A DNA stretch of 64,000 bases from Sphingomonas sp. Root241 (GTDB taxonomy: Bacteria > Pseudomonadota > Alphaproteobacteria > Sphingomonadales > Sphingomonadaceae). Numbering within the stretch: position 1 is the stretch's first letter; every line of letters begins with the position of its first letter. Shown in pieces: positions 28,139-37,801 of the stretch. The notes under the pieces are model-generated. The model was not told the DNA's origin, did not search any database, and was given only the letters and a program-made list of their open reading frames with translations. The translations under genes and the position numbers were made by a program. Where the stretch lies: positions 124,001 through 188,000 of the forward strand of contig NZ_LMIV01000002.1 in the NCBI RefSeq assembly GCF_001428865.1. The letters are read 5' to 3'.

Positions 28139-29356
28139 ATGGATAGCGCGGACGTACTCATCCTCGGCGGCGGACTCGTCGGCAGTGCGCTGGCGACGGC
28201 GCTCGATGCGCATGGCCTGACTTCGATCGTCGTCGACCCTGCCGATCCCGCCACCATCCTCGCCACCGGCCATGACGGGCGCGCCTCGGCGATCGCCAGC
28301 GCGCCGATGCGGATGTTCGAGGCGATCGGCGTGGCGCCACGGCTGGCGGGCAAGGGGTGTGCGATCGAGGGCATCCGCGTCAGCGACGGGCTCGCGCCGG
28401 GCAAGCTCGATTTCGCGCCCGATCCGGATGGCGGCGCGCTCGGCCATATGTTCGAGAACCGCATCCTGCGCACGGCACTGTTCGAGGCTGCGCGGGCCGC
28501 GCCGGGGGTGGACCTCCGGATGCAGACCCGCGCGGTTTCGGTCGAGCGCGGCGAGTTCGGCGTCACCGCGATGCTCGATACGGGTGCCGTCGTCCGTGCA
28601 CCGCTGCTGGTCGCCGCCGAGGGGCGCAACTCGCCGACGCGTGACGCCGCCGGGCTCAAGACCGCGCGCTGGAGTTACGATCATGCCGCGATGGTCGCGA
28701 CGCTCGGCCATGAGCGCAGCCACGAGAACATCGCTTTCGAGATATTCTATCCGGAGGGGCCGTTCGCGATCCTGCCGTTGCTCGACGACGCCAACGGCCA
28801 TCGCTCGGCGATCGTGTGGACGGTTAACGCGCGCGACGCAGCGGGGATGAACAAGATCTCCGATCGCGCCTATCTCGCCGAGGCGGAGAAGCGCATGGGC
28901 GGGTTCCTCGGGCGCCTGGGCCCGCTCTCGTCGCGCTTCAGCCATCCGCTCGGCTTCCATCACGCTGCGTGGATCACTTCGAACCGGCTCGCCTTGGTCG
29001 GCGATGCCGCGCACGGCATCCATCCGATCGCGGGCCAAGGCGTCAATGTCGGCTTCCGCGACGTCGCCACGCTCGTCGAAGTGCTGGTCGAGGGCAAAAG
29101 GCTCGGCCTGGATCTCGGCGATCCGCAGCTGCTCGCGCGCTATCAGCGTTGGCGCGGGCTCGACACCTTCATGGTCGCCGCCGCCACCGACGGGCTGACC
29201 CGCCTGTTCGGCATCCCGGGCAAGACGGCAGCCGCGGTCCGCCGCTTCGGCCTCTCGGCAGTCGACAAGCTGCCGCCGCTCAAGGACTGGTTCATGGCCG
29301 AGGCGCGCGGCGAAAGCGGCGATGTTCCGAAACTGCTGCAGGGGCTGACGGTTTGA
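28139..29356 (+). CDS. UbiH/UbiF/COQ6 family FAD-dependent hydroxylase
   Basis: Flavoprotein monooxygenase of ubiquinone ring hydroxylation. 405 aa. FAD motif LGGGLVGSALATALDAHG at residues 8-25, DGRASAIAS, AAEGRNSPTRDAAG (the DG-type motif), and GDAAHGIHPIAGQGVNVGFRDVATL near residue 285 are family hallmarks. Which ring position it hydroxylates cannot be read from sequence. The stop shares one base with the next gene's ATG. Confidence 0.92.
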   Translation: MDSADVLILGGGLVGSALATALDAHGLTSIVVDPADPATILATGHDGRASAIASAPMRMFEAIGVAPRLAGKGCAIEGIRVSDGLAPGKLDFAPDPDGGALGHMFENRILRTALFEAARAAPGVDLRMQTRAVSVERGEFGVTAMLDTGAVVRAPLLVAAEGRNSPTRDAAGLKTARWSYDHAAMVATLGHERSHENIAFEIFYPEGPFAILPLLDDANGHRSAIVWTVNARDAAGMNKISDRAYLAEAEKRMGGFLGRLGPLSSRFSHPLGFHHAAWITSNRLALVGDAAHGIHPIAGQGVNVGFRDVATLVEVLVEGKRLGLDLGDPQLLARYQRWRGLDTFMVAAATDGLTRLFGIPGKTAAAVRRFGLSAVDKLPPLKDWFMAEARGESGDVPKLLQGLTV

Positions 29357-30006
29357 TGCTCGCGCTGGTGGCGGCATTGCTGGCGCCGCAAACCGCGGCC
29401 GATCCGCTTGCCGATGCATGGCTCGTGCAGGTGCGGCCTGGGGCCAAACGCCCTTTCTACGACGATGTCGAAGGCGCGAAGCCCCGACCTAGCCGAGCTT
29501 ATGTCGTTGCGGGGGACATGCTCGTCGCCAGCGAGGTCCGCGGGAATTTCACCTCGGTCACGTTCGTCACGCCGAGCGGGCGGACCCGCAGCGGCTGGCT
29601 GGAGAGCGCAGGCCTGATCCGGATTGCCGAGGCAAAGAACTGGCAGGGCGTGTGGAAAGCGTGGGAGTCCGAGATCAAGCTGGCCCCCGGCCGGATTCGC
29701 GGGACGCTGCACGTCGAAGGCTCGGCGACCTGGGGCGGGCATGATCCCGAGCGGGTGGCGCGCGGAGGCGTTCATGTCGGCGAGTTTGCAGTCGATGCGC
29801 GGGCAAATGGAGACCGCATCGCCTTTTCGGTCGACGAGAGTGCCGGAGCCGGCGCGCTGGCGCCTCCCTTCGGCGATGCACCCGAAGAGACGTATCGCTG
29901 CCGCGTACAATTGCGCCTGGTCGGCCCGTATCTGCTGGCGCACGATAATAGTGCCTGCGGTGGCGCGAACGTCACGTTCACCGGCATCTATCGGCGCAGC
30001 CGCTAG
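29356..30006 (+). CDS. hypothetical periplasmic protein with SH3-like segment
   Basis: Not recognised as a named family. 216 aa; a short hydrophobic start ([17 protein letters not shown]) suggests export. Residues ~47-85 ([20 protein letters not shown]...[13 protein letters not shown]) look like a bacterial SH3 segment (GD.V.V....G...V.......G.W). The rest is strand-rich with a Cys pair near the C-terminus (YRCRVQ, NSACGG). 1-nt overlap with the UbiH-type gene; its TAG shares CTAG with the convergent Trm112-like gene. Confidence 0.7.
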   Translation: MLALVAALLAPQTAADPLADAWLVQVRPGAKRPFYDDVEGAKPRPSRAYVVAGDMLVASEVRGNFTSVTFVTPSGRTRSGWLESAGLIRIAEAKNWQGVWKAWESEIKLAPGRIRGTLHVEGSATWGGHDPERVARGGVHVGEFAVDARANGDRIAFSVDESAGAGALAPPFGDAPEETYRCRVQLRLVGPYLLAHDNSACGGANVTFTGIYRRSR

Positions 30007-30167
30007 AGGCGCCGGGCTTCCTCGATCAGCAATACCGGCACGCCGTCGCGAATCGGATAGGCGACACCCGCCGCATCGGACACTAGCTCCTGCCGCGCTT
30101 CGTCATAGCGCAGCGGGGTGCGAGTCGCGGGGCAGACCAGCTTTTCGAGTAGCCATGGATCGATCAT
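30003..30167 (-). CDS. Trm112-like/YcaR-type small protein
   Basis: A 54-aa protein, [22 protein letters not shown]..., ending [19 protein letters not shown]. The [10 protein letters not shown] opening and the AYPI.DG.P.LL ending define the Trm112/COG2835 family. Eukaryotic Trm112 activates methyltransferases; the role of the bacterial form is unclear. Only one Cys of the usual pair of CxxC motifs is present, so it probably binds no zinc. The stop shares CTAG with the opposing gene. It follows the LON-domain gene by 10 nt. Confidence 0.88.
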   Translation of the reverse strand: MIDPWLLEKLVCPATRTPLRYDEARQELVSDAAGVAYPIRDGVPVLLIEEARRL

Positions 30168-30177
30168 TGCCCGAGCC

Positions 30178-30789
30178 TCACTGGAGCGTCGCTCCGCCCT
30201 CTTCGCCGTGGCGGCCGAAGAACTGCATCAGCTGGACGATCAACTCCGATCGGGCCGAGAGTCCGTCGGCTTCGAGCAAAGCCTGTTTGGAGGCGACGTC
30301 GAACGGCGCGATCTGGGCGATGCCGTTTACCAACGATTCGTCGTCGAGCCGCGTCACGGCTTCCCAGTCCACCGCATAGCCGAGCCCATCGGCGAATCGC
30401 CGCGATTCCATTTCGAGCGAGGCGCGCTCGGCCATTGCGAGCACTTCGCCGGTACCTGTGTCTTCCAGTTCGGCCTCGACTTGTCGGAACGGCGTCGTGA
30501 CGTCGAGCTCGCGCAGCACGGTGAAGCGCGCCAGCCCCTCGAGCACGATGTCGTACCGGCCGTCGGGCAATGCTTCGACTTCGGCGATCCGGCCGACACA
30601 GCCGATGTCGAACAGGGTCGGGGGATCGCCGGCGTCGCGCGGCTGGATCATGCCGATTCGCCGATCCCGCGCGAGCGCATCGGAGATCATCGCCCTATAG
30701 CGCGGCTCGAAGATGTGGAGCGGCAAGTGCATCCGCGGGAAGAGCAGGGCGCCCGCCAGCGGAAACACCGAGAGCCGCGTTGCCGTCAT
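30178..30789 (-). CDS. LON substrate-binding-domain protein
   Basis: 203 aa made of the LON N-terminal domain alone: [41 protein letters not shown] and [13 protein letters not shown] match the family. No ATPase or protease domain follows, so it is not Lon itself. Possibly a substrate adaptor; function unproven. Start ATG overlaps the CnoX-like gene's stop by 4 nt. Confidence 0.9.
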   Translation of the reverse strand: MTATRLSVFPLAGALLFPRMHLPLHIFEPRYRAMISDALARDRRIGMIQPRDAGDPPTLFDIGCVGRIAEVEALPDGRYDIVLEGLARFTVLRELDVTTPFRQVEAELEDTGTGEVLAMAERASLEMESRRFADGLGYAVDWEAVTRLDDESLVNGIAQIAPFDVASKQALLEADGLSARSELIVQLMQFFGRHGEEGGATLQ

Positions 30790-31691
30790 CCGAACAGGAT
30801 CGCCGAGAGCTTCCGACGCTGCGCCGAGACCCAGGGATCCTCGAGCCCCACCGCCTCGAACAGCTTGAGCAGCCGCGCGCGGGCGGCGCCTTCGTTCCAT
30901 TCCCGGTCCTCGGCGATCATCGCGAGTAGCGTCTGCGCGGCGGCGTCGCGGTCGCCCGCGGCCATCTGTCCGCCCGCGAGTTCGTAGCGTGCATCCATGT
31001 CGCCGGTCGCGGCCTTGGCGGCGAGCTCCGACAGGTCCTCGACGGGAGTGGCCTCGCGGGCGAGCGCCAGCGCGGCGCGTGCCTGTTCGATCTCGGGGCC
31101 CTTGGCGGCCTCTTCGGGAAGCGCGACGAGCACCGCCTCGGCTTCGTCGGCGCGCCCGAGCGCGAGCAATGCGCGGGCGCGCCCGGCGGCGATCTGCGGA
31201 TGCTCGGGCGCCATTTCGGCGATCTGCTCGAAGACCGAGAGCGCGCGCTCGGCATCGCCTTCGGCCAATACCTGCTCGCCCATCGCGATCAGCGGTTCGA
31301 GTTTTGCCTCGGCCGCCGCCTCTTCGCTCTCCACGGGGAGCTGGCGGAGGATCTGGTCGAGCATGGTGCGCAGCTGGCTCTCCGTCCGCGCGGTCGACAG
31401 GTCGGCGACGAGCTGGCCCTGGAACATCGCATAGACCGTCGGGATCGATCGCACCTGGAATTGCGCAGCGATGAACTGGTTCGCGTCGACATCGACCTTG
31501 GCGAGGGTGACGCCCTTGGCGGCATAGTCCGCGGTCACCTTTTCGAGCAGCGGGGTCAGTGCCTTGCACGGCCCGCACCATTCGGCCCAGAAATCGATGA
31601 CGACGAGGCTGGTCATCGACGGCTCGACGACGTCGCGGCGGAAGGCGTCGACCGCTTCCTTCTCGGCGGGGGACAATCCTAGCGTGGCCAA
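30786..31691 (-). CDS. CnoX-like thioredoxin with TPR domain
   Basis: 301 aa. The N-terminal thioredoxin fold has WCGPCK (Cys39, Cys42), KVDVDANQFIAAQFQVRSIPTVYAM and the cis-Pro. The C-terminal half is helical repeats (ALSVFEQIAEMAPEHPQIAAGRARALLALGRADEAEAVL). This matches CnoX/YbbN, a holdase that protects proteins from bleach or oxidation and hands them to GroEL. Unlike E. coli CnoX, both redox Cys are kept, so it may also have oxidoreductase activity. Confidence 0.88.
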   Translation of the reverse strand: MATLGLSPAEKEAVDAFRRDVVEPSMTSLVVIDFWAEWCGPCKALTPLLEKVTADYAAKGVTLAKVDVDANQFIAAQFQVRSIPTVYAMFQGQLVADLSTARTESQLRTMLDQILRQLPVESEEAAAEAKLEPLIAMGEQVLAEGDAERALSVFEQIAEMAPEHPQIAAGRARALLALGRADEAEAVLVALPEEAAKGPEIEQARAALALAREATPVEDLSELAAKAATGDMDARYELAGGQMAAGDRDAAAQTLLAMIAEDREWNEGAARARLLKLFEAVGLEDPWVSAQRRKLSAILFG

Positions 31692-31784
31692 TTGGATGCT
31701 CCTGGCAAATCGATCCGGGTTCGGCCGCTATGTGGGCGTTCGGGCCTCGTGCGCCAAGCCTTTTCCCGAATCGGTACTAGGGGC

Positions 31785-31813
31785 TTGCGCTGCCCGAAAC
31801 CCGCTGCTAGTGG
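31785..31813 (+). promoter_or_regulatory. candidate tRNA-Gly promoter
   Basis: TTGCGC (31785-31790), a 17-nt spacer and TAGTGG (31808-31813). Predicted start about 31820, giving a ~45-nt 5' leader before the tRNA for RNase P. The box pair recurs before other genes in the window. Confidence 0.5.
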
Positions 31814-31864
31814 CCGCGCCTCACCCGCCCCCAGCGACACGTCGCGACGGGGCAAGACGCCAGA

Positions 31865-31939
<75 letters not shown>

Positions 31940-31953
31940 GCCGCCGCGCGGTG

Positions 31954-32036
31954 ATTTAGCGAAGCTAAATACCGCATTTGGCGGCGGCACGGCCGGCACG
32001 GCACTTCGCCGTGTCCGACGACGCGGCTTTGCCGCG
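31954..32036. repeat. three consecutive short hairpins after tRNA-Gly
   Basis: ATTTAGC-GAA-GCTAAAT (31954-31970), CACGGC-ACTTC-GCCGTG (31997-32013) and CGCGGC-TTT-GCCGCG (32022-32036) are three perfect small stem-loops within 83 bp. None is followed by a U-tract. The 211-bp gap up to DUF2147 holds no open reading frame of note. Confidence 0.55.
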
Positions 32037-32150
32037 GCGCGATTCCCCAACGTTCCGTTTCCAAATCCGCGCCTTGTGCGGCACATCTGCGATTTCCAGA
32101 TTCGGTGTCGTTCACCGGAGAGCCATCGTCGGTGTTCGAAAGGGTCTGAG

Positions 32151-32573
32151 ATGAAGTCCATCGTTTCCAACTCGCTGGCGGTCGCGCTTGCCTTGCTGCC
32201 CGCCGCCGCTCCCGCATTCGCCGACGAAGCGCCCGCGCCGCCGCTGGCGACCGAATGGCGCAACCCGTCCAACAGCGTCCATGTCCGCATCGACGAATGT
32301 GGAGGCCAGCTCTGCGGCACCGTCACCTGGGCGAGCGCCAAGGCCCAGGCCGATGCCCGCAAGGGCGGCACCGAAAATCTGGTCGGCGCCCGCCTGTTCC
32401 GCGATCTCAAACCCGCCGGCGCCGGCAAGTGGAGCGGCAAGGTCTTCGTGCCCGATATCCGCAAGACCTTCTCGGGCACGATCACCTTCGCCGATTCGGA
32501 CACGATGGTCGGCAAGGGCTGCGTGCTGTTCGGGGTGATCTGCAAGTCGCAGACGTGGAAGCGGCTCCCCTGA
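32151..32573 (+). CDS. DUF2147 periplasmic protein
   Basis: 140 aa. Signal peptide MKSIVSNSLAVALALLPAAAPAFA then DEAPAP. The mature part has the DUF2147 lipocalin-like pattern: TEWRNPSNSVHVRIDECGGQLCGTVTWAS, GARLFRDLKPAGAGKWSGKVFVPD, TFSGTITFADSDTMVGKGCVLFGVICKSQTWKRL. Four Cys probably form disulfides in the periplasm. Function of the family is unknown. The ATG at 32151 starts a clear signal peptide, so the longer upstream frame is not used. Confidence 0.9.
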   Translation: MKSIVSNSLAVALALLPAAAPAFADEAPAPPLATEWRNPSNSVHVRIDECGGQLCGTVTWASAKAQADARKGGTENLVGARLFRDLKPAGAGKWSGKVFVPDIRKTFSGTITFADSDTMVGKGCVLFGVICKSQTWKRLP

Positions 32574-32593
32574 ATTCGAACGCAGCTTCCGGA

Positions 32594-32622
32594 CTGACCA
32601 GGCGCGCTTTCTCGGCTAGAAG
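32594..32622 (+). promoter_or_regulatory. candidate DUF72 gene promoter (leaderless type)
   Basis: CTGACC (32594-32599), a 17-nt spacer and TAGAAG (32617-32622), ending 6 nt before the ATG at 32629. Confidence 0.4.
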
Positions 32623-32628
32623 CGCGGC

Positions 32629-33426
32629 ATGGCACAAGCACCCATCAGAATCGGCATCGGCGGCTGGACCTTCGAGCCATGGCGCGGGACCTTCTATCCG
32701 GAGGGTCTGAGCCAGAAGAAGGAGCTCGAATTCGCCAGCCGCGCGCTGGGCGCGATCGAGATCAACGGCACCTATTACTCCACCTTCAAGCCGGCGACCT
32801 TCGAAGGCTGGTCGAAGACCGCGCCCGACGGCTTCGTCTTCACGGTCAAGGCGTCGCGCTTCTGCACCAATCGAAAGGTGCTTGCCGAGGGCGGCGAATC
32901 GATCCGGCGCTTCGTCTCGCAGGGGCTCGTCGAGCTCGGCGACAAGCTCGGCCCGATCTTCTGGCAGTTCATGGCGACCAAGAAGTTCGAGCCCGAGGAT
33001 TTCCGCGCCTTTCTCGCCTTGCTCCCGCGCGACGAGGCCGGCGTGAAGCTCCGCCACGCGGTCCAGGTGCGGCACGAGAGCTTCCATGTCCCCGAGTTCG
33101 TCGCGATGTGCCGCGATGCCGGCGTCGCGATCGTCTACGCCGATTCGCCGCAATATCCGGCGATTGCCGACATCACCGGCGACTTCGTCTATGCTCGGCT
33201 CGAGGCCGGCGAGGACGAGAATCCGCTTTGCTATCCCGAATCGGATTTCCCGCGCTGGACCGAGGTCGCGAAAACCTGGGCGAGCGGGGGCCGTCCCGAA
33301 GGGCTGCCCTATGTCACTGCGGAGGCCCCGCCGGCGACGCCGCGTGAGACCTTCCTCTTCTTCATCCATGGCGGCAAGGTCCGCGCGCCCGCGGCGGCGC
33401 AGGAATTGACCCGCAGGCTGGCCTAA
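32629..33426 (+). CDS. DUF72 (YecE-like) TIM-barrel protein
   Basis: 265 aa. IRIGIGGWTFEPWRGTFYPEGLSQKKELEFASRAL and EINGTYYSTFKPATFEGWSKTAPDGFVFTVKASRF are the DUF72 opening; QVRHESF and FFIHGGKVRAPAAA close it. Structures of the family show a TIM barrel; the reaction is unknown. Its TAA overlaps the convergent CaiB-family stop by 4 nt. Confidence 0.92.
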   Translation: MAQAPIRIGIGGWTFEPWRGTFYPEGLSQKKELEFASRALGAIEINGTYYSTFKPATFEGWSKTAPDGFVFTVKASRFCTNRKVLAEGGESIRRFVSQGLVELGDKLGPIFWQFMATKKFEPEDFRAFLALLPRDEAGVKLRHAVQVRHESFHVPEFVAMCRDAGVAIVYADSPQYPAIADITGDFVYARLEAGEDENPLCYPESDFPRWTEVAKTWASGGRPEGLPYVTAEAPPATPRETFLFFIHGGKVRAPAAAQELTRRLA

Positions 33427-34532
33427 GGCCGCCTTGGGCTCGGCTTGTCCGAAACCATCCGCTCGCCGTCGATGACGATGGGGCTCGCCAATCCCGGCAA
33501 CCCCTCACGCTCGATCTGCATTCCCCGCGCGATCACCTGCGGATCGGCGAACACTTCGTCGACCGTGTTGATCGGCCCCGCCGGAACGCCCGCCGCTTCG
33601 AGTGCCTCGTAGAGATCGGCCTTGGCCCAGCGCCGAATGGCGGCTGTGACGAGCGGGATCAGCACCGCCCGATTGGTCACGCGTGCCGGATTGGTCGCGA
33701 AACGCGGGTCGTCGGCGAGATTCAGCTCGACCACTTCGCACAATTTCCGGAACTGCGAATCATTGCCCACGGCGACGATCAGCGCGCCGTCCTTTGTCTC
33801 GAAGGCTTGGTACGGGACCAGATTGGCGTGGCCGTTGCCCATCCGGTGGGGGACCTTGAGCGGGTTCGCCATCCAGTTGAGCGCCTGATTGGCGAGCACG
33901 CTCACCTGCGTATCGAGCAGCGCCATGTCGATATGCGCGCCTTCGCCGGTGGCGTCACGACGTCGCAATGCCGCGAGGATCGCCACTGCCGAGTAGACCC
34001 CGGTGAAGATGTCGGCATAAGCGACCCCGGCTTTCTGCGGCGCGCCGTCCGGCTCGCCGGTCAGCGACATCGCCCCGCCCATCCCCTGGATGATGAAGTC
34101 GTAGCCGGCACGGTGCGCATAGGGCCCGTCCTGGCCGAAACCGGTGATCGAGCAGACCACAAGCCGTGGATCGGAGGCGCGCAAGGCAGCGGGGTCGAGC
34201 CCGTATTTGGCGAGTCCGCCGACCTTGTAATTCTCGATCACGACATCGGCGTCGGCGATCAGCGCGCGGGCTTCGGCCTGACCCTCCGGCGTGGCGATGT
34301 CGATGCCGCGGCTCTCCTTGCCGCGATTGCACGCATGAAAATAGGCCGCGTCGAGATTCTCGCCGTTCGGACCGTGGAGGAAGGGCGGTCCCCAGTGGCG
34401 CGTGTCGTCGCCCGCGCCCGGCCGCTCGACCTTGATCACTTCGGCGCCCAGATCGGCGAGCAACTGGCCGCACCATGGCCCGGCGAGGATCCGTGCCAGC
34501 TCGACGACCCGAAGCCCCTCGAGCGGCTTCAC
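33423..34532 (-). CDS. CaiB/BaiF family class III CoA-transferase, possibly glutarate-specific
   Basis: 369 aa. Family marks: LEGLRVVELARILAGPWCGQLLADLGAEVIKVE at the start, NRGKESRGID, and the catalytic Asp predicted at Asp145 in AGYDFIIQGMGG. Class III transferases move CoA between acids through a covalent Asp. It lies downstream of gcdH and a GNAT gene in one overlapping unit. Human SUGCT, a relative, makes glutaryl-CoA, so glutarate is a sensible guess, but formate, oxalate or other acids cannot be excluded. Confidence 0.9.
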   Translation of the reverse strand: MKPLEGLRVVELARILAGPWCGQLLADLGAEVIKVERPGAGDDTRHWGPPFLHGPNGENLDAAYFHACNRGKESRGIDIATPEGQAEARALIADADVVIENYKVGGLAKYGLDPAALRASDPRLVVCSITGFGQDGPYAHRAGYDFIIQGMGGAMSLTGEPDGAPQKAGVAYADIFTGVYSAVAILAALRRRDATGEGAHIDMALLDTQVSVLANQALNWMANPLKVPHRMGNGHANLVPYQAFETKDGALIVAVGNDSQFRKLCEVVELNLADDPRFATNPARVTNRAVLIPLVTAAIRRWAKADLYEALEAAGVPAGPINTVDEVFADPQVIARGMQIEREGLPGLASPIVIDGERMVSDKPSPRRP

Positions 34533-35050
34533 GGCCTGCGGATCTCGTAGATCACGTGGGGCTTCATCTCGCCCGCCATCAGCCGCAATTCGGGAGGCCC
34601 GGCCCGCAGCGCGCCGCCGATCTTCTCCATCGCCTTGCGCGAGCGGACATTGCCTTCGCCGACCGTGAAGACGACGGTGCCGACCTGCGTGTGGATATGG
34701 TCGAGCATCAGCCGCTTGATCTCGCGATTATAGCTCCCGCCCCAATAATCGCGCGCGAGATAGGTCCAGCCGATCTCGATCTCGTCGGCCTCGGGCTTCC
34801 AATTGTCGAACCGCGACGATCCGATCACCTTGTCCGTCGTGCGATCGAGAATCGTCAGCGCGCCGCCGCTCGCGATTCCGGCGTCGAAATAGGCGCGGAA
34901 CACGTCTTCCTTCCAGCGGTCATGCGCCGGATGGACTTCCCAGATCAGAGGATCGGAAGCGACGGCGAACAACGCCTCCCAATCGTCCGGCGTGCTCGGG
35001 CGCAACGTCACGCGTTCGCCGGTGAGTGTCGGCTGGCGGTCGGGTGCCAT
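34529..35050 (-). CDS. GNAT family N-acetyltransferase
   Basis: 173 aa of the RimJ/RimL-like type: LTGERVTLRPSTPDDWEALFAVASDP, then IGWTYLARDYWGGSYNREIKRLMLDH with the acetyl-CoA pocket, and VVFTVGEGNVRSRKAMEKIGG. Substrate unknown. Its ATG shares a base with the gcdH stop, and its stop overlaps the CaiB gene by 4 nt. Confidence 0.9.
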   Translation of the reverse strand: MAPDRQPTLTGERVTLRPSTPDDWEALFAVASDPLIWEVHPAHDRWKEDVFRAYFDAGIASGGALTILDRTTDKVIGSSRFDNWKPEADEIEIGWTYLARDYWGGSYNREIKRLMLDHIHTQVGTVVFTVGEGNVRSRKAMEKIGGALRAGPPELRLMAGEMKPHVIYEIRRP

Positions 35051-36234
35051 CAGAACGCCGCGATGCCGGTGATCGCGCGGCCGAGGATCAGGCCGTGCAC
35101 GTCGTGCGTGCCCTCATAGGTGTTGACCGTCTCGAGGTTGATCGCGTGGCGCATCACGTGGAATTCGGCGGAGATGCCGTTGCCGCCGTGCATGTCGCGC
35201 GCGACCCGGGCGATATCGAGCGCCTTGCCGCAATTGTTGCGCTTGATGATGCTGATCGCCTCGGGGCTCAGCGCGCCTTCGTCGAACATCCGCCCGCAGC
35301 GCAGGGCGGCCTGCAGCCCCAATGCGATCTCGGTCTGCATGTTGGCGAGCTTCAGTTGCACCAACTGGGTCGATGCCAGCGGCTTGCCGAACTGGGCGCG
35401 ATCGAGCGTATATTGCCGCGCGGCGTGCATGCATGCCTCGGCTGCGCCCATGGTGCCCCAAGCGATGCCGTAGCGCGCGCGATTGAGGCAGCCGAACGGT
35501 CCCTTCAGCCCCTGCACCTCGGGCAACAGCGCGTCTTCGCTCACTTCGACGCCGTCCATCACGATCTCGCCGGTCACCGAGGCGCGGAGCGAAAGCTTGC
35601 CTTCGATCTTGGGCGTCGAGAGGCCGGCCATGCCGCGTTCGAGCACGAAGCCCTTGATCCCGCCGCCATGCGCGTCGGACTTCGCCCAGACGACCATGAC
35701 GTCGGCGATCGGCGAATTGGTGATCCACATCTTGGTGCCGGTCAGCCGATAGCCGCCGTCGATCTTCTCGGCGCGGGTGCGCATGCCGCCGGGATCGGAC
35801 CCGGCATCGGGCTCGGTCAGCCCGAAGCAGCCGATCCATTCGCCGGTCGCCAGCTTGGGCAAATATTTCCGCTTCTGCGCCTCGGTGCCGTACGCATAGA
35901 TCGGGTGCATCACGAGGCTGCTCTGCACGCTCATCGCCGAGCGATAGCCCGAATCGACGCGCTCGACTTCGCGCGCGACCAGTCCATAGGCGACATAGCC
36001 GAGGCCCGCGCCGCCATAGCTTTCGGGAATCGTTGGGCCGAGCAGCCCCAGCGCCCCCATCTCGGACATGATCTCGCGGTCGAACCGCTCCTCGAGGAAC
36101 GCGCTGGTCACGCGCGGCAGCAATTCGCCCTGCGCGTAATCGCGCGCGGCGGCCTGCACCATCCGCTCCTCGTCGGTCAGCTGCGCGTCGAGCGCGAACG
36201 GATCCTGCCAGTCGAACCGGCCCATCTCTGCCAT
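35050..36234 (-). CDS. gcdH: glutaryl-CoA dehydrogenase
   Basis: FAD enzyme that oxidises and decarboxylates glutaryl-CoA to crotonyl-CoA in Lys/Trp breakdown. 394 aa. The opening ([20 protein letters not shown]), [44 protein letters not shown], and [19 protein letters not shown] are glutaryl-CoA dehydrogenase-like. The catalytic base is Glu374 in [16 protein letters not shown]. The start could be ATG 36234 or 36225. The neighbouring CaiB-type transferase supports a glutarate route. Confidence 0.9.
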   Translation of the reverse strand: MAEMGRFDWQDPFALDAQLTDEERMVQAAARDYAQGELLPRVTSAFLEERFDREIMSEMGALGLLGPTIPESYGGAGLGYVAYGLVAREVERVDSGYRSAMSVQSSLVMHPIYAYGTEAQKRKYLPKLATGEWIGCFGLTEPDAGSDPGGMRTRAEKIDGGYRLTGTKMWITNSPIADVMVVWAKSDAHGGGIKGFVLERGMAGLSTPKIEGKLSLRASVTGEIVMDGVEVSEDALLPEVQGLKGPFGCLNRARYGIAWGTMGAAEACMHAARQYTLDRAQFGKPLASTQLVQLKLANMQTEIALGLQAALRCGRMFDEGALSPEAISIIKRNNCGKALDIARVARDMHGGNGISAEFHVMRHAINLETVNTYEGTHDVHGLILGRAITGIAAF

Positions 36235-36244
36235 GTGTCTTCCT

Positions 36245-37102
36245 TCAGCTGCTCGCCGGGCGCGCGGTGGCCGCGGCCGGCGGCGTGGCGGACGGCGCGT
36301 CGAGCGCGGCCCGTTCGATCTCGAGCAATCCCTGTCGCGCCGCGATATAGCGCCGCGCGGCCGCGGCCCAGCTCTCGGCACTGGCGACCCCGGGCATGTG
36401 CACCACTTCGGCGAGCGCGGTTTCGACGTCGCCATGCTCGAGCGCGAGCCGGGCGCGGCGGAGGCGGTCCGACGTGCGCGGGCTCGGCGAATCGGCCTCG
36501 CGGAGCACGACGAGATCGCTCAGCAGACGCCGCACGCTCATCCACATGCTGTCGTCGGCCCCGCTCGCGAGCCGCGGCGCGATCGTCTCGAGCGCGAGGC
36601 GGAGATCGCCGAGCGTCACCGGCTCGGCCGAGGCGCGTAGGATCATGCTCACCGCCTCGCCATGGCTCTCGCCGAAGCGCTGGCGCAACTGGCCTTCGAG
36701 CGGGCCCAGCGGCTGGCCGCGTTCGATCGCGCGGCGCACGCTCGCGGCGATCAGCAATTGCTCCGCGCGGCTGGCATAAGAGGATGCGTTGCGCGCGCTG
36801 CCGGTGATGTCGCGGAGCCGCAGCTCGAGCTGGTCGAGCCTGCCGGCAAGCTCCTGCTCGCGTGCGCCCAGCGTCGCGACATCGGTCCCCGCGGGCAAGG
36901 CGGCGGGCCGATTCGGCTCGGTCTGGACGGTCTCGACCGGCACGAGGCTTGGTACCGGGCGGGGCGTGCCCCCACCTCCGCCAAGCTGGAACGCTGCCGC
37001 GGTCACGGCGATGCCGCCGACAAAGGCAAGACCGCCAATGAGATAGGGGGGCCGCGTCTCGGGGCCGCGGGCCGGCTCCGGCGCGAGGGGCTCGTCGCTC
37101 AT
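36245..37102 (-). CDS. alphaproteobacterial Mic60 (mitofilin)-like inner-membrane protein
   Basis: 285 aa. A Pro-rich cytoplasmic start, one membrane span (about residues 20-42), a Gly/Pro linker, coiled coil ([20 protein letters not shown]), and a helical C-terminal region with [19 protein letters not shown], resembling the mitofilin signature. Bacterial Mic60 shapes intracytoplasmic membranes in some alphaproteobacteria. Its place right after hemC-hemD is typical for this family. Sequence similarity is low, so the call rests largely on layout and context. Confidence 0.7.
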   Translation of the reverse strand: MSDEPLAPEPARGPETRPPYLIGGLAFVGGIAVTAAAFQLGGGGGTPRPVPSLVPVETVQTEPNRPAALPAGTDVATLGAREQELAGRLDQLELRLRDITGSARNASSYASRAEQLLIAASVRRAIERGQPLGPLEGQLRQRFGESHGEAVSMILRASAEPVTLGDLRLALETIAPRLASGADDSMWMSVRRLLSDLVVLREADSPSPRTSDRLRRARLALEHGDVETALAEVVHMPGVASAESWAAAARRYIAARQGLLEIERAALDAPSATPPAAATARPASS

Positions 37103-37132
37103 GCCCCCTTATTCGCTGCGCCGCTCGCGCGG

Positions 37133-37801
37133 TCAATCGGCGAGCGCGATTGCGGCCTCGATCAATGCTCCGCTGCGAAGATCGTCGGGCACCACGACTC
37201 GTTCCCAGCCTTGACCTGCCGCTTCCGCCGCGCGGGCGCTGACCGCCACCAACAGGATGCCGTCTCGGTCGATTCGCGCCGCATCGACGATGTGGCCGAG
37301 CCGCGCTCCCGCACGCGCGGATTGCACCAGTGCGATGCTGCCGGCGAGGCGCGCCACATCCTGCGGCGCCTCAGGTTCGCTGGCATAGACCGGGATCACC
37401 CGTGCCACGATCCCGCCCGCCTCCAGCGTCCGTTCGCGCCCCGCCAGGTGCAGTGCGCGGCGAATCCCCGCCGTCTCGGCCGCCGCGACGAGCGCCTCGG
37501 CGTCCTCCGTCCCGACGCACGCGACACGGAAACCGGCGCCCCGTGCCGCTTCGGCCGTCGCGGTGCCCACCGCATAGACCGGCAGCCGGAGCAGCGCCGA
37601 AAGGCCCGGTCCGCCGTGGCGAATGGCATTGGCGCTGGTCAGGATCAGCGCGTCGAATGCGCCCGCGTCGGGAGCATCCCATGCCAGCGCGCGCACTTCG
37701 AACAGCGGTATCCGGATTGCGTCATATCCCCGCGCCTCGATCGCCGACGCCGTGGCGCGATTGCCCGGCTCCGGGCGCAGCACGGCGATTCGACGGCTCA
37801 T
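37133..37801 (-). CDS. hemD: uroporphyrinogen-III synthase
   Basis: Closes hydroxymethylbilane with D-ring inversion. 222 aa; the family is poorly conserved. Visible marks: IAVLRPEPGNRATASAIEARGYDAIRIPLFEVR, FDALILTSANAIRHG, PVYAVGTATAEAARGAGF, and ALVQSARAGARL. The start is the ATG of MSRRIAVLRPEPG, overlapping the hemC stop by 4 nt. Position after hemC makes the call firm. Confidence 0.9.
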   Translation of the reverse strand: MSRRIAVLRPEPGNRATASAIEARGYDAIRIPLFEVRALAWDAPDAGAFDALILTSANAIRHGGPGLSALLRLPVYAVGTATAEAARGAGFRVACVGTEDAEALVAAAETAGIRRALHLAGRERTLEAGGIVARVIPVYASEPEAPQDVARLAGSIALVQSARAGARLGHIVDAARIDRDGILLVAVSARAAEAAGQGWERVVVPDDLRSGALIEAAIALAD

